From Embiotoca jacksoni (Eukaryota > Chordata > Actinopteri > Embiotocidae), in assembly GCA_022577435.1 (NCBI GenBank), contig JAKOON010000027.1, positions 1,082,990-1,146,989 of the forward strand: a DNA stretch of 64,000 nt. Reading direction: 5' to 3'. The notes beneath the pieces are model-generated. The model saw nothing but the letters and a program-made list of their open reading frames with translations, made no database searches and was not told the DNA's origin. Positions 1-11,800 of the stretch are shown piece after piece (the first letter of the stretch is position 1; each line of letters begins with the position of its first letter). A program made the position numbers and the translations under genes.

Positions 1-3
1 TAG

Positions 4-3000
4 ATCAAGTGTCGCTCCACGCTGCGTATCTCCGGTCTGGTCCCGTCGGCGTACTGGTGCGGCCAGGCGGTGGTGGACATCCCCTTCTACTATCTCATCC
101 TGTCCTGTATGACCATCATCCTTTTCTCCTTCCACACCGGGAACCTGCTGACCTCCAGCAACCTCACCTCTGTGGTCCGTGCAGCTGCCTCACGCTCCGT
201 ATGATGCCTGATACAGAACGACGTGTCTCTTCTCACGACGCCTCCTCTGCCCTCTCACAGGTCCTCTGCACTGTCGGCTTCGGCCCGGCCATGATCCTCT
301 TCACCTACGTGTTTTCTTTTGGCTTCGCCCGAGTCCAGAGCAACAGGGACTTCTTCTCCGTCATCTCCATGATGGTGAGACAGGAAGCCTTCTTTATCCA
401 GATTCAGCTTCTTCTTCTTCCTCCCGTGGCTGCAAAACAGTTTAATTCATTCACATGAAAGGTGCTTTGATTGCTAAATGTCCAACTTGTGTGTCAGGTG
501 TGTGTGGTGTCGGCCTCTGTGGTTCAGCTGTCATTCGTCAACGACAACCCCGGACTGACGAGGAACCTCCACAACGCCCTGTGTCTCTTCAACCCTCTGT
601 ACCCGCTCATGGGCTGCCTCAACTGCATCACCAAGGTAGGAGCTCACAGCAGCACGGCGGCTGTTTGAAGGTAGCTGGTTTATCAGTAACTCTGACTTTA
701 ATTTGATTGTGATGGTTATATATTTCACCTGCAAGACTTTTGGGTTTCAGTCACACCAACAGTCTGGATATAAAAGTGTTCGTAGCTTCAGAGTCTGATA
801 AATGAGGCCGATGCAGAAGTGTCTTCAGCTGCAATACCACTGAGTGCCACCAGAGGTCGGCTCTAAAAAGCCTCCGGCTCCATAGACTCCCATTCAACTT
901 CTCTCATCAAATACAAAGTCATAAAATATTTTCCACCAGTCATTATGTTGTCATTAGCTAAATTCCGTGCTTCCTGTTGGTTTTCTGGTGTTCCTTCTGA
1001 AAATAGTTGCATCATTAATTAGATATTAGGCCTCAAAATCAGCATTTTTGAAGACCAGCAGGTGAACAAAGTGGAACATCCAGCACCTTAAGAGACAAAT
1101 ATTTATTTCAGAAGTTATTACTGACTAATCCAGACACTACTTTTTTCTTTAATTATTTGTAGAAATAAAAAAAATCTACTTAGAATATTGTAAATCCAGT
1201 GAAGTGTTTGAGAAAGATTGATTAAAGTACATTTGTGAGGAGAGTTTTAGACACTGACTCACCTCGCTGTTGTTTCTCCTTTGTCTCCAGGCGACCTTCC
1301 TCCCGTCTCTCGATGAGGAGAACTTCCTGTGGAAGAACCTGCTGATCTCAATCGTAGCCGTACGTGTCTCATTTGGACTAATTTGGTTTAAAAACATGAA
1401 TGAGCTGATGACAGAAGTGTGTTTAACCGTGGTGTGTGTCCGGTTCTTCAGCCCTACCTCCAGTGCATCATGCTGCTCTTTGTGCTTCGCTGGCTGGAGA
1501 TCCATTACGGAGGGAGGACCATGAAAAACGATCAGTTCTGCAGGTGACGATCAGATTTCAGGTCAAAACTCTGATTACAGGAAGCCTTGGTACATTTACA
1601 TCTTAAAATATCTTCACATTTCTAAACGACCGAGACGAGTCTTTCGCGTAATGATGGAAAGATTATTGTGGTTCCTGAAACTTTATATTGAGATTAAAAA
1701 CTTCAACTGCTCTCTGCAGTTTGTCAGAGAAAACAAGCTGCTTATCGACTAAAACTAAATTCCATGTTGTGCAAACGGAGGTTTCAAAATTATTAGAACA
1801 TATAAGCTGAGGATTTAACTGCTGTTACATCATGAATTTTACAATTCAAGGTCATTTATGGTTCATAAATATTTCAGCAGTAAGTGAGACGGTGTGCAGA
1901 AAAGTCCTCCAACTGTTTACACACATCCAGGAGTGGAGAGACAATAAATATGACAATAAAATGTTTCATTACATAATAATTTTTTTTTATATATATATAA
2001 ACAACCATTATGTATTTATAGTCCGATATTTTCATGCAGACAAATAAATGAAGTAATTTATGTTGTCAAATTATTATGCATTAAATACCGGTTGCTGCTG
2101 CAGGAAGTGGCTAATTCATAACAACAATAATAATAATGATGATAATATGAACATGTTCTTCACAGGATCTCGTCCAAGTCGAAGCCCAAAGTGGAGAGGA
2201 ACCCGGAGGAAGGTCTGAACGAAGACGAGGACGTCCGGATGGAGAAGGCCCGAGTGAAGGAGGCGCTCACCTGTCAGTCCTGTGAAGACGTGAGGAATCT
2301 TTTAGTTTCTCTGCAGATGATCCAGATCTGCATCTTTTACATTTTACAAGCTGAATCTGTGCGTCTGTGTCGGTTCAGAAAGCCGTGGTGGTGGTGAGTA
2401 ACCTGAGGAAGCAGTACAAGGGCCGGAGAGAAGGGTTTTCATTCAGCAAGACGAGGAAGGTGGCCACCAAGAACATCTCATTCTGTGTCCGCAAAGGTAC
2501 CTTCAGTCTTTTCAAAGTACATTTTGATTATTAGAGAAATCTGTGAGGAATCTTGTAATAAAAGTCCAGCTTTCAGTCAGTTCATTTTAAGTTAAAAAAA
2601 AACAAAAAAAACCTGCCGTTTCGTTCAGGGGAAGTTTTGGGACTGTTGGGCCCCAATGGAGCCGGAAAGAGCACCATCATGCACATGTTGTCGGGGGACA
2701 CGGACCCGACTGCAGGCCAGGTACAGAACTCAAGCTTCCTGCATGTTTTACTCATATATCCTAAAAATATAACCTGTGATGACCTTCAGGGTTTCCTGGA
2801 AAGGTCATGAAATAAAAAGGCCCGGAGGCAGTTTGGAAGTAACAAAATGTTTTGGAAAACTTTGGAATATTCATTGTTTTTGGTTTAAAATGTGTTCATA
2901 AAAATCCTGTCTGCTAAAATAAAGTAGTTTTTTTCTGCCAGCTAGAACCCAGAATAACAAGCTGTGGTTGTTGTTGTTGTTGTTGTTGTTTTCCAGGTGC

Positions 3001-4576
3001 TGATGGGGGACTACAGCACCGAGTTTTCTCCAGTGGACAACCCTCTGGAGCACGTGGGCTACTGTCCTCAGGTGAACCCTCTGTGGCCGCGGATCACCCT
3101 GCAGGAACATCTGGAGATCTACGCTGCCGTCAAGGGTCTGAAGGGACAGGACGTCCCGGGGATCATCAAGCGGTCAGTGTCCGTCTCCTTCACAGAGACC
3201 GTCGCACCGTCGCCACTGCTTTGTTTTTGTTCTACTCAAAAAGAGCAACTCGATCCAAATACGGCACCGCGGACAGTCGCAGATTTAAAAAGGGAACTAA
3301 ATTAGATGAAAAATGAAGTTTTAGGGGATCTGTTTAAAAGCTGTTGACAGTTGTTGTTGTTGTTGACAGTGTGGTGAACGCTCTGGAGCTGAAGGACCAC
3401 GTGAACAAACAAGCCAAGAGCCTCTCAGCGGGACTCAAACGCAAGGTGAGGACACGTCAGCTGACATTTTACCGTCAACACGTTTGAAGTTCTGCCCGAT
3501 TCTTCACAGAAGAACTTTCTGTAGAAACCGTCAGTTCTTAAATCCATTTCTCAAACATCTTTCAACCTGAATGACTGAAACGTCTCAGGCAGCTTAAATC
3601 TTTGTCATTACGAGTATTTCATCCAGGCCTCGTGTATTACAGATGAATGTTTTTGTGTTTCCAGCTGTGCTTTGCCTTGAGCATGATCGGGAATCCTCAG
3701 ATCGTCTTACTGGACGAACCGTCATCGGGGATGGATCCTAAATCTAAACAGCGCATGTGGTGAGATTATATTTCCAAGACGGGAACCATCCATCCACCTC
3801 GGATCCTGAAATAATTCATGTTTCACTTCAGGATAATTACAGTAACTCGGGTGGATTCTTGTCCGTTTCTCTAACTTGTCTCGGTCTTCGTGTAGGAGGG
3901 CCATTCGTGCTGCGTTCAAGAACCATCAGCGGGGCGCCATCCTCACCACACACTACATGGAGGAGGCGGAGGCCGTGTGCGACCGCGTCGCCATCATGGT
4001 TTCAGGCCAGCTCAGGTCGGCGCTCGCGTCTTCCATCATGTCCCAGGTTTCTGAATCGCCGGTTACCGCCCGCTCATGCTCCGACCGCGTGTCTCCAACA
4101 GGTGCATCGGCTCCATCCAACATCTCAAAGGGAAGTACGGTCGAGGTTACAGTCTGGAGGTGAAGCTTCGGGAGGAGCTGACGGGGCTCCAGCAGGTGGC
4201 GCTGCTGCACAAGGAGATCCTGCGAATCTTCCCGCACGCTGCCCGGCAGGAGAGGTGAGACCCGACACGTTCTGGGACCAAATTTTACTTTTAAAGTTAA
4301 GTGTATAAATAATATATTTAGATTTCTCTTTAATCTGAATCTTCAAAGGGAAATGTAGAAATTGAACACCAGAAAAATGCATATCCTTCAAAATAAAAGC
4401 TCATTTAAAATCGAATAGATGCGTGATTCATAATTTTGTGTGGAAACTTTCACACTTTTAATTCTGTCTAATTCTGCTGTTTTCCTGTGCAGCTTTGCTA
4501 CTCTGATGGTTTACAAGATCCCCATGGAGGACGTCAAGTCACTGGCCAAGTCTTTCTATCAGCTGGAGAGGGGTGA

Positions 4577-4633
<57 letters not shown>

Positions 4634-5104
4634 AGTGACCCGTTCACTGTCATTCTTCCTCTTCTGTCTCTGTTTGTCTTCAGCAAAGCGAACATTCAAC
4701 TTTGAGGAGTACAACTTCTCTCAGTCCACGTTGGAGCAGGTAGGTGGTTAAAGAACAGAGTCGCTCTCAACCAGTCAAATCAGTCCTGGAACGATCAGTT
4801 CGTCATTTCAAAGCATCACTTTGAGATTTGATCTGCTGCAGTAGAGACTGTTTTATTATTTCCTGTCACCTGCCGGTGGACATTAGCTTGTAAATCTTTT
4901 TAATTTTTTTGTCCTCCAGTGATCAATATGTCGTATGACGTCGCGTGTCCTTCGTCCTCCCAGGTGTTCATGGAGTTCGCCAAGGAGCAGGAGAACGAGG
5001 AGGACGAGCCGGGCTCCCTCAGCACCACCTTCCAGTGGCAGCGGCTGCGTCAGGACGGGCCCGTCTCCGTCAACTACCCGGACAGCATCGTGCACCAGCT
5101 GTGA
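4..5104 (+). CDS. abca5: ABC transporter A family member 5, C-terminal part (16 exons, 5' end outside window)
   Basis: Multi-pass membrane ABC transporter of the ABCA lipid-exporter class; mammalian ABCA5 sits in lysosomal and late endosomal membranes and is linked to sterol and lipid handling. Exons: 4-174, 261-374, 498-635, 1291-1359, 1452-1543, 2166-2289, 2379-2496, 2629-2720, 2997-3172, 3370-3445, 3665-3759, 3896-4015, 4102-4254, 4493-4572, 4684-4739, 4964-5104. They total 1,815 bases, 604 codons plus TGA, with every junction phase consistent. The first five encode the end of the second transmembrane domain. The rest encode the second nucleotide-binding domain: Walker A GPNGAGKST (2629-2720), signature LSAGLKRK (exon ending 3445), Walker B LLDEP followed by SSGMDP (3665-3759), and the switch histidine in LTTHYMEEAE (3896-4015). 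The match to mammalian ABCA5, recalled from memory, runs to the C-terminus (SQSTLEQVFMEFAKEQ), which separates it from ABCA6/8/9/10. The first exon starts after an AG at 2-3, so upstream exons lie outside the window. Confidence 0.92.
757..1020. repeat. Interspersed repeat inside an abca5 intron, related to copies at 23.9 and 28.0 kb
   Basis: A block of about 260 bases in the intron after the 498-635 exon matches 23910-24175 and 27981-28246 with scattered differences. The best-conserved core is the stretch containing AAAAAGCCTCCGGCTCCATA. No coding capacity is seen. It is likely a short non-autonomous element family of this genome. Confidence 0.7.
4577..4631. repeat. (CA)n microsatellite in abca5 intron
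   Basis: About 27 CA dinucleotides directly after the splice donor of the exon ending at 4572. Confidence 0.95.
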
Positions 5105-5160
5105 GGTCGGCCTGAGAGGCGGCCGGGACCGACGTCGGCGTCTGAGGGGCTCCGCGCCGG

Positions 5161-5238
5161 CCGTCCCCCTCCAACAGGGACTCCGGCCGTCCCCCTCCAA
5201 CAGGGACTCCGGCCGTCCCCCTCCAACAGGGACTCCGG
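5161..5238. repeat. Three perfect tandem copies of a 26-bp GC-rich unit
   Basis: The unit begins CCGTCCCCCTCCAACAGGGA and repeats at 5161, 5187 and 5213 without a mismatch, 56 bases after the abca5 stop codon. Confidence 0.95.
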
Positions 5239-5602
5239 GCGGCGGCCTCCTCCTTGTGGGTCCGAGGCGTGCATGTGTGTGTGTGACCCTCGTCCACTGG
5301 TGCTCTGTGTTTTTTCGCACTGACCGCGGGGGGCCGGTGCTCCTTCTCCACACAAACTCCTTTTTCCGACGGTGTTTTTTCTTTTTATCTCCACAGGGAG
5401 TCAGTACACGGGGGAAACAACAACCCTATAAATAATCTCTGATATTCCTGCATCTTCTCCACCGGAGCACCGGAGCCGTGTTTCCTCGTCTCTTCGGGTG
5501 TTTTTTTGTTCTTTTTTGTCGTGTTTGTGAAAACGTTTTTTTGTTTTTTTCAAAAGCACTACCAGAAACCGGGATCCATCCATGATCGTAACCAAAGCAG
5601 CA

Positions 5603-6115
5603 CACCTCCACACCTCCTCACCTCCACACCTCCACACCTCCTCACCTCCTCACCTCCTCACCTCCACACCTCCACACCTCCTCACCTCCACACCTCCTCA
5701 CCTCCTCACCTCCTCACCTCCTCACCACACCTCCTCACCTCCACACCTCCTCACCTCCTCACCACACTTCCTCACCTCCACACCTCCACACCTCCACACC
5801 TCCTCACCTCCCCACCTCCACACCTCCTCACCTCCACACCTCCACACCTCCTCACCTCCACACCTCCACACCTCCTCACCTCCACACCTCCTCACCACAC
5901 CTCCACACCTCCACACCTCCTCACCTCCACACCTCCTCACCTCCTCACCTCCTCACCACACCTCCTCACCTCCACACCTCCTCACCACACTTCCTCACCT
6001 CCACACCTCCACACCTCCACACTTCCTCACCTCCACACCTCCTCACCTCCACACCTCCTCACCACACTTCCTCACCTCCACACCTCCTCACCTCCACACC
6101 TCCTCACCTCCTCAC
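5603..6115. repeat. 8-bp minisatellite, CCTCCACA / CCTCCTCA units
   Basis: About 510 bases built almost only of two 8-bp variants that differ at one base, with occasional short units (CCACA). It is pyrimidine-rich on the + strand. It is open in several frames on both strands only because the unit lacks stop codons. Confidence 0.95.
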
Positions 6116-6723
6116 ACATTGACACGGACAATACTTTTATTTTGTTTTTTTGTAGCATTAATAGTTGTGTGGTTGACGTGGGGCGGCGCCGGAGGAGAGA
6201 TGCTTCATCTCTCCACCGTTTTTAGACAAACAGAAGAACTGAAGAAGAGAGTCATCTTCTCCTCATCTTACACCAGCATGCACATCGTAACGTCCACATT
6301 TGAACCTCCACGTCCTCCGGGACCAGCGGTTCAGGTGCATTCATTTAAACTGGCAGACGGATGTTGGAACGAGGTTTTTTTTTAGTTTTTGTTTGTTTCT
6401 GGATTGGATGATGTTTTGCCTTCGTCGCTGCAGGTTGAACTCGAACCCCGTCGCTGGGGAACGTAATGTAGAATATGCACGTACAGTACATGTAGCACAC
6501 CGCCCACGTCAGACGTTAGCTGACGGTGCGTTCAGGTGCAGACGGGGCCTGTTGGAACGTTGTCTTCCTCTCTGCCGGTTTTTTTTAATTTTATTTTTTT
6601 TAAACGAGGACTTTTTGATCTCAGATCTTTGAATGTACGTTGGGCGTCCGCCGAGAGGAGGGTTTGTAACTCCGAGACTCCCGTCGTCACTCGGTTTCAC
6701 TTTGGTGCCACTTTAATCACGCA

Positions 6724-6724
6724 G

Positions 6725-6794
<70 letters not shown>
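6724..6794. repeat. (TG)n microsatellite
   Basis: Uninterrupted TG dinucleotides over about 70 bases in the presumed abca5 3'UTR. Confidence 0.95.
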
Positions 6795-6796
<2 letters not shown>

Positions 6797-8040
6797 AACT
6801 GCGACTGTCTCTGCATAGTTCCGTATTTGTACAAGTCAGGTGCGTTGTTGGTGCAATACCTTTCAGCAAGCCGATAAATTGTAATTTTTCTTCATGACAT
6901 TCAGGTGAGAGGACGTTCGTTAAAAAGGGAATTTAAAGACCTGACTTTTATTTTGTTAACGGACAACAGAGGTCGACATTAGAAGCTCCACAGAGGAGGT
7001 GCGTGTCGCAGCGATCGTATGACAGGTCGAGTCGTCCACCTCTGCAGAACAGATCAGCATCTTTCATTGATTTTTAAAGACGACCTAAAGGTTTGATAGA
7101 CGTTTGAGCTGTTTATTTTCTGTCGAAACACTAGGTAGTTGTGGGTTTTTCACTCTCACACGAGGTGTCAGGGATGTGTTACGTTCATGTTTTTATGCAG
7201 TAGCTTCCACTCGTCATTCACAGACGTGAGGAAGAGCTGATTTTAAGAGTGGGAGTCTTATTTTGACGATGCACTGCGGACATTACTGACACTAAAAATT
7301 TAAATCTACTTTTACTTGAGAGCCTGAGTCGGAGTTCTCGTGGGTGTTTTATGTCCTTTAAAATGTGAAGACTCTTGAAACCTTGTCGATATTTTGTTGC
7401 ACACTTGTAGCCGTGTTCCCCTCAAAAAGAAAAAACACACAGAACAAACACTGCTTTAAGTTGAACATGCCGTGAGCATCTACGAGTTGTTTTTGGAGCG
7501 TCGCATGTACACTACCATACGTATTTTGTCTTTTTATATTCATTTTCCCAAGTGCAATGTAGGAGATTTGTTTGCAGATTTTTCCTCCCACGTTCATGTG
7601 TGTTCTGTGGGTTTGATGATTTCAGTGACATGTAGCCATCCAGAAAAAAAACATCTGCTTTGTTTTGCACTTCTTTACTTCCTGCTTCCAGAACAGAAAC
7701 ACGTCACGTCGAGTTGGGAATATTTCACACGAAAGAAAAACAACCAAAATCTTCTGTGTCTCTGGAAAGTGGAAGCAGGTTTCATTTTATTTTCCTGGTG
7801 GTGGTCAAATTTGCACTATTTCTGGGAAATTTTTATAACCTTTCTTTATATTATGCAATCTTTGTAAGATTATCTGTGCACTGATTTTATTTTTTAAAGA
7901 CTGTGGTTTAGCTGTGTGCTGTATTTTCCTCGTGTGTCACCCCCCCTCCCCCCACGTCCCAACGGACGCTCGTCATTAATGAACTCTTTTGGTCTCTACA
8001 CGACCTTTTCATGAATAAACGTTAATCCGACTTAGTCCTC

Positions 8041-8699
8041 GGCCTCTTTTGTTTCAGTGACGTCACTCGATTAACAGAAGCCAGAAGCTCAGTTCCGTCT
8101 GAAATTATTCAATTTGACACTCCAGAAGTAGAAAACACACTTATTAACAATCTGGATAACACATGACTGTTCATATTAATTTATAACATTAAAATGCTCA
8201 CAGCAGAGAGGAACCTCATCAGTTTGACATGTATACAAATATTAATAAAACATTTCCATCGTAGTTACATTTTCATTTCCATTTAATCTTTATTGTCTAT
8301 TTTCCTTTCATTTTTACTTCATTGTAATTAGTCTTATCTTGTCTCATGTTTTTTTCTTCTATGGGAATTTATAAATTCCTGTTGATCTTGAATATAAAAT
8401 GCAGGATAGGATTGATGAAGTTTTATCTCACATAAAGTGATTAAATTAAGCAGAATCTTAAATAACTGTTGTCAGTAAGGTGTACATTAATGCAGCAGCC
8501 AAATTAATCCCAAAACAACACATAACACACTAAAGGGGCGCATTAACTGCACAGTGTGTACTTTTACTTTTGAGACTTTAAGTATATTTTTCTGATAATA
8601 CTTACATACTTTTACTTTAGCAAAGGACCTGAATTATTTCTTCCACCACTGTAATTACATAAAGTTTAATATTTTAATTATTACGGGTTAGATCCTGTT
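8041..8699. other. Intergenic, AT-rich; nothing recognised
   Basis: Between the abca5 poly(A) signal and the promoter of the next gene. No ORF, RNA gene or clear repeat was recognised. Confidence 0.5.
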
Positions 8700-8881
8700 C
8701 TTTACACTCCGTACGGTAGGTGGCGGTGTGGACCTAAAAGTCGGTGTTTACGCTCCACCAATAGAAGGCGAAGAAGAAGAAGGCTTTGGGCCAATCACGG
8801 CGCACTTCAGAAATAGCGCCTTCCTATTGGCTGTGGCACAATTGCAGCTGCGCGCGCAGCTCCTTTCAGCTGACCGATTCA
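8700..8881 (+). promoter_or_regulatory. Probable promoter with three CCAAT boxes
   Basis: CCAAT at 8758-8762 and 8791-8795 and its reverse complement at 8826-8830 lie within 125 bases upstream of the ATG at 8882. The surrounding sequence is GC-rich (GCGCGCGC-like at 8850-8857). No TATA box is evident. Confidence 0.5.
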
Positions 8882-11800
8882 ATGGCAGAAAACGCTGTAT
8901 TTAAAGTTGCTCTTCCGGCGTCGCCGACCGCCGCTTGCAGTACAAGAGAAGCCGAAAGGAGGAAGACGGACCCTCTAAAGAGAAAAGCCAGAAGAGAGTC
9001 TGACAGTAAACGCAATGAAACGTGTGTTAATATCGGAGAAGCCTCTCGGAGATGGAGAGAAACGCGCGAGCGCGTCGGCCTCGAGCTGGACTCGGAGCTG
9101 GCAGCTCTTCTGCTGGACAGGTGAGCACAGGTGTTTAAACCGGAAACAGGCGGTCTGTGGTTGTGGTTCATGATCCCAACGGAGCCTGTTTATACTTTGT
9201 TTTATTTTCCCCTCCAGTGGTTTTATGGTTTTTTGTTTTTATTCTGTTTTTCAGTTATGAGAAGGTGACGTCACCGCAGACGGTTAGACGGTCTGACTCT
9301 GCGACATCCAGCTGTTCGGCTGCATCTGTCTCTGCCAGGTGAGTCTGTTTGGTATCATGTGGAAGCAGAACGAATCCAAACAGACTTTTATATTGTTGAA
9401 GATGTCTTCTCTCTTTTTATTCCATCATTTTTACCTTTAAATCTGTATTGATTTTTTTTTATTTTTATATTTTCAGAGATGAGAACTTGTCTGTTGCGGA
9501 TGTTGGAGATGCCAACAACAACAACGATGCTAAGGACGCGTCACCACGACAACCCAGTGCCAGGTATAGTTTCCCGTTTCCTGATGAATACATGAGAATA
9601 TGAATTATATCCTGCTGAATTTTTCTGGTCTGGACATTAATGATGTTTCATCGTCCTCAGTGTGATGTCACGGGATTTAAGTGATGACATCATCGACGTA
9701 GACGAGTTCAACGACCTTCGGAATTCCACGTAAGTTTATACGTTTGTGAATATTTATATATTTGCTCCCAATAAAATGACTAAATCACTTAATGCTGTGT
9801 AAAGTATTGACTGGGCTGAAGACGGCTGGTGCCGCGCTGAGGAGGCGGAGTCTGTCTTGTGTCCGGAGGAGACCGGTGATGACGACCACTCGCATCCCGT
9901 GTGTGTTCGGTACGTCACAAACTTTCTCCGGTGTCTGCGGCGATTTAGCCGTCGGACAGTTCTTTGTTTTTAATGTCTCGTACTTTCCCCCGACAGAACC
10001 GGCGGTGCTCTCCATCACAGCGTTTCCTTGGAAACACTTCCGTCCATCAGCGTGGAGGAAACCGTGTTCGACTCCTCGGACGTCGACCCGCCTCGGCGGT
10101 CCGAGAGGCTTCGGGCTCCGAGCGACGGCGACGTCGTCGACGAGCCGGCGTCCGTCGCGTATCATCAGAACCTGAAGCTGCTGGCCGAGTTCCTCCTGCT
10201 TCCCGTCCCGGCGTGCACGTTCGCGGAGTGCCGGGCTCCCGGACCGTTTCAGGTGACGGTCGGATCCAGCGGCACCGCGGCCATCATCGAGTGGGTCGGT
10301 GTTTATTTCACCGTGTCGTCTTGAAAAGTATTTCAACCGTGTGAGCGGCTGTTTGATTGAAAGTTGGAAAAGATGTGAAGAAGTTTTGAGACGTTTGTTT
10401 GAAGGTAGTTGAACTACCTGATGTGACACATCAACCTTTACAGCAGTGGTTCTCAACTGGTGGGTTGCGTCCTCAAAAGTCGGTTGCAGGGCCGGTTTGA
10501 GGGGTTCACAGATGTTCACAGATGTTCACAGATGTTCACAGATGTGTGCGTAAAGAAAAACAATTTGAGGATGGAAAAAATGGTCAAACTTTAACTTTGA
10601 AGTCTGCAGAACTTCTTCGGCTGTGCTTTTATTTTGAAAAATGTACGCGTGCAGGTGGCATTTCCTGCCAGATTTAACTTTTTTATCTAATTTCCCCAGG
10701 CGTGTCCCCTCGGCCACACGGTGTGGCGGTGGAGCTCTCAGCCGTCTCTCCGGTGTGGGATGCTGTTGGGTGACTTCATGTTGGCGATGAACATCGTCCT
10801 CTCCGGGAACGACTACTCGAAGGTGGCGCTGCTCTTCAGGTTCATGAACACGGGGATGGTGGGAAGGTCGGCGTTCTCCAGCGTACAGGAGGCGTGCTGC
10901 GTGGACGCCATCCGGCGGCTCTGGGAGGAAAAGAGAGGCGCCATCGTTTCCCGTCTGCGGCCGAAAGCCAGCGTCGAGGTCCTCGGTGAGTTCGGCCGCT
11001 CGTCGTCACGTCGACGACCGCGAAGGACAACAAAATTAAAATATCTTCATTTTGTTTACAGGAGGTGGTCGGACGGACGGCTTCAGAGAGTCCTGCACGT
11101 ACAGTCTGATGGAGAGGGACTCCAAACAGGTCGTCTCCATGGTGACGGTGGACAAACGGGAGACGGCGCAGAACGGCATCGCCATGGAGACGGAGGCCTT
11201 CATCCGGACTTTCGATGCACTTCGTGAGGAGATGAAGAATCTGAGTGAAATATGCACCGACGCTCGCGGCAGAATATCTTCGCTCTTCAGTAAACGGATT
11301 CGTCTCGGGTTTGAGGTTTGCGGGAGCGACGCAGACGTCCGATCTCATACGTCTCTTTTTATTCGCAGCCAGCGGCATCTACAAGTCGTGCGGAGTCCGT
11401 CACAGCCTCGACATGCGGGACGGCCTGAGAGAACTCGGAAAGAAGATCCACGAGGTGATTTAATGTCGATGCTCCTCTAATCTGTGATATTTACCTCCAT
11501 AATTGTTGATTGTTTTTACATTTCGCCCCGTCTGTAGGCGGGTCAGCGGGACGGATGCTCCGTTTTACTCCGCTGGAACAAAGACGTCTGTAACCACTTT
11601 TGGTTTTGCGCCAAAGTGGCCAAAAGCTACGAGGATTTCATCGTAAGTACTCTGTGAAATCAGATTCTCCAACCTGAAGCTCGACGATGTTTTTGAGTAG
11701 TCTGCTTCGACCTCAACAAAGGGGGGGCGGAGCTATAAAGCATTGCGACCTTTCAAAATAAAAGTACAGTTTTGTTTCTCTCAGGGGGGCCAGTGGGTCC

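Larger units (their letters stand above)
5105..8040 (+). other. abca5 3' untranslated region and downstream
   Basis: No further coding exon is seen after the TGA at 5102-5104. The stretch holds a 26-bp triple repeat, an 8-bp minisatellite and a long TG tract. An AATAAA at 8014-8019 is a plausible polyadenylation signal, implying a 3'UTR of about 2.9 kb. An internal poly(A) site cannot be excluded. Confidence 0.55.

Noticed and set aside
5506..6385. Open frames with TPPHLLTS repeats on the + strand and a CGGEEVWR repeat on the - strand
   Set aside because: Produced by the 8-bp minisatellite in the abca5 3'UTR; low-complexity and open in more than one frame.
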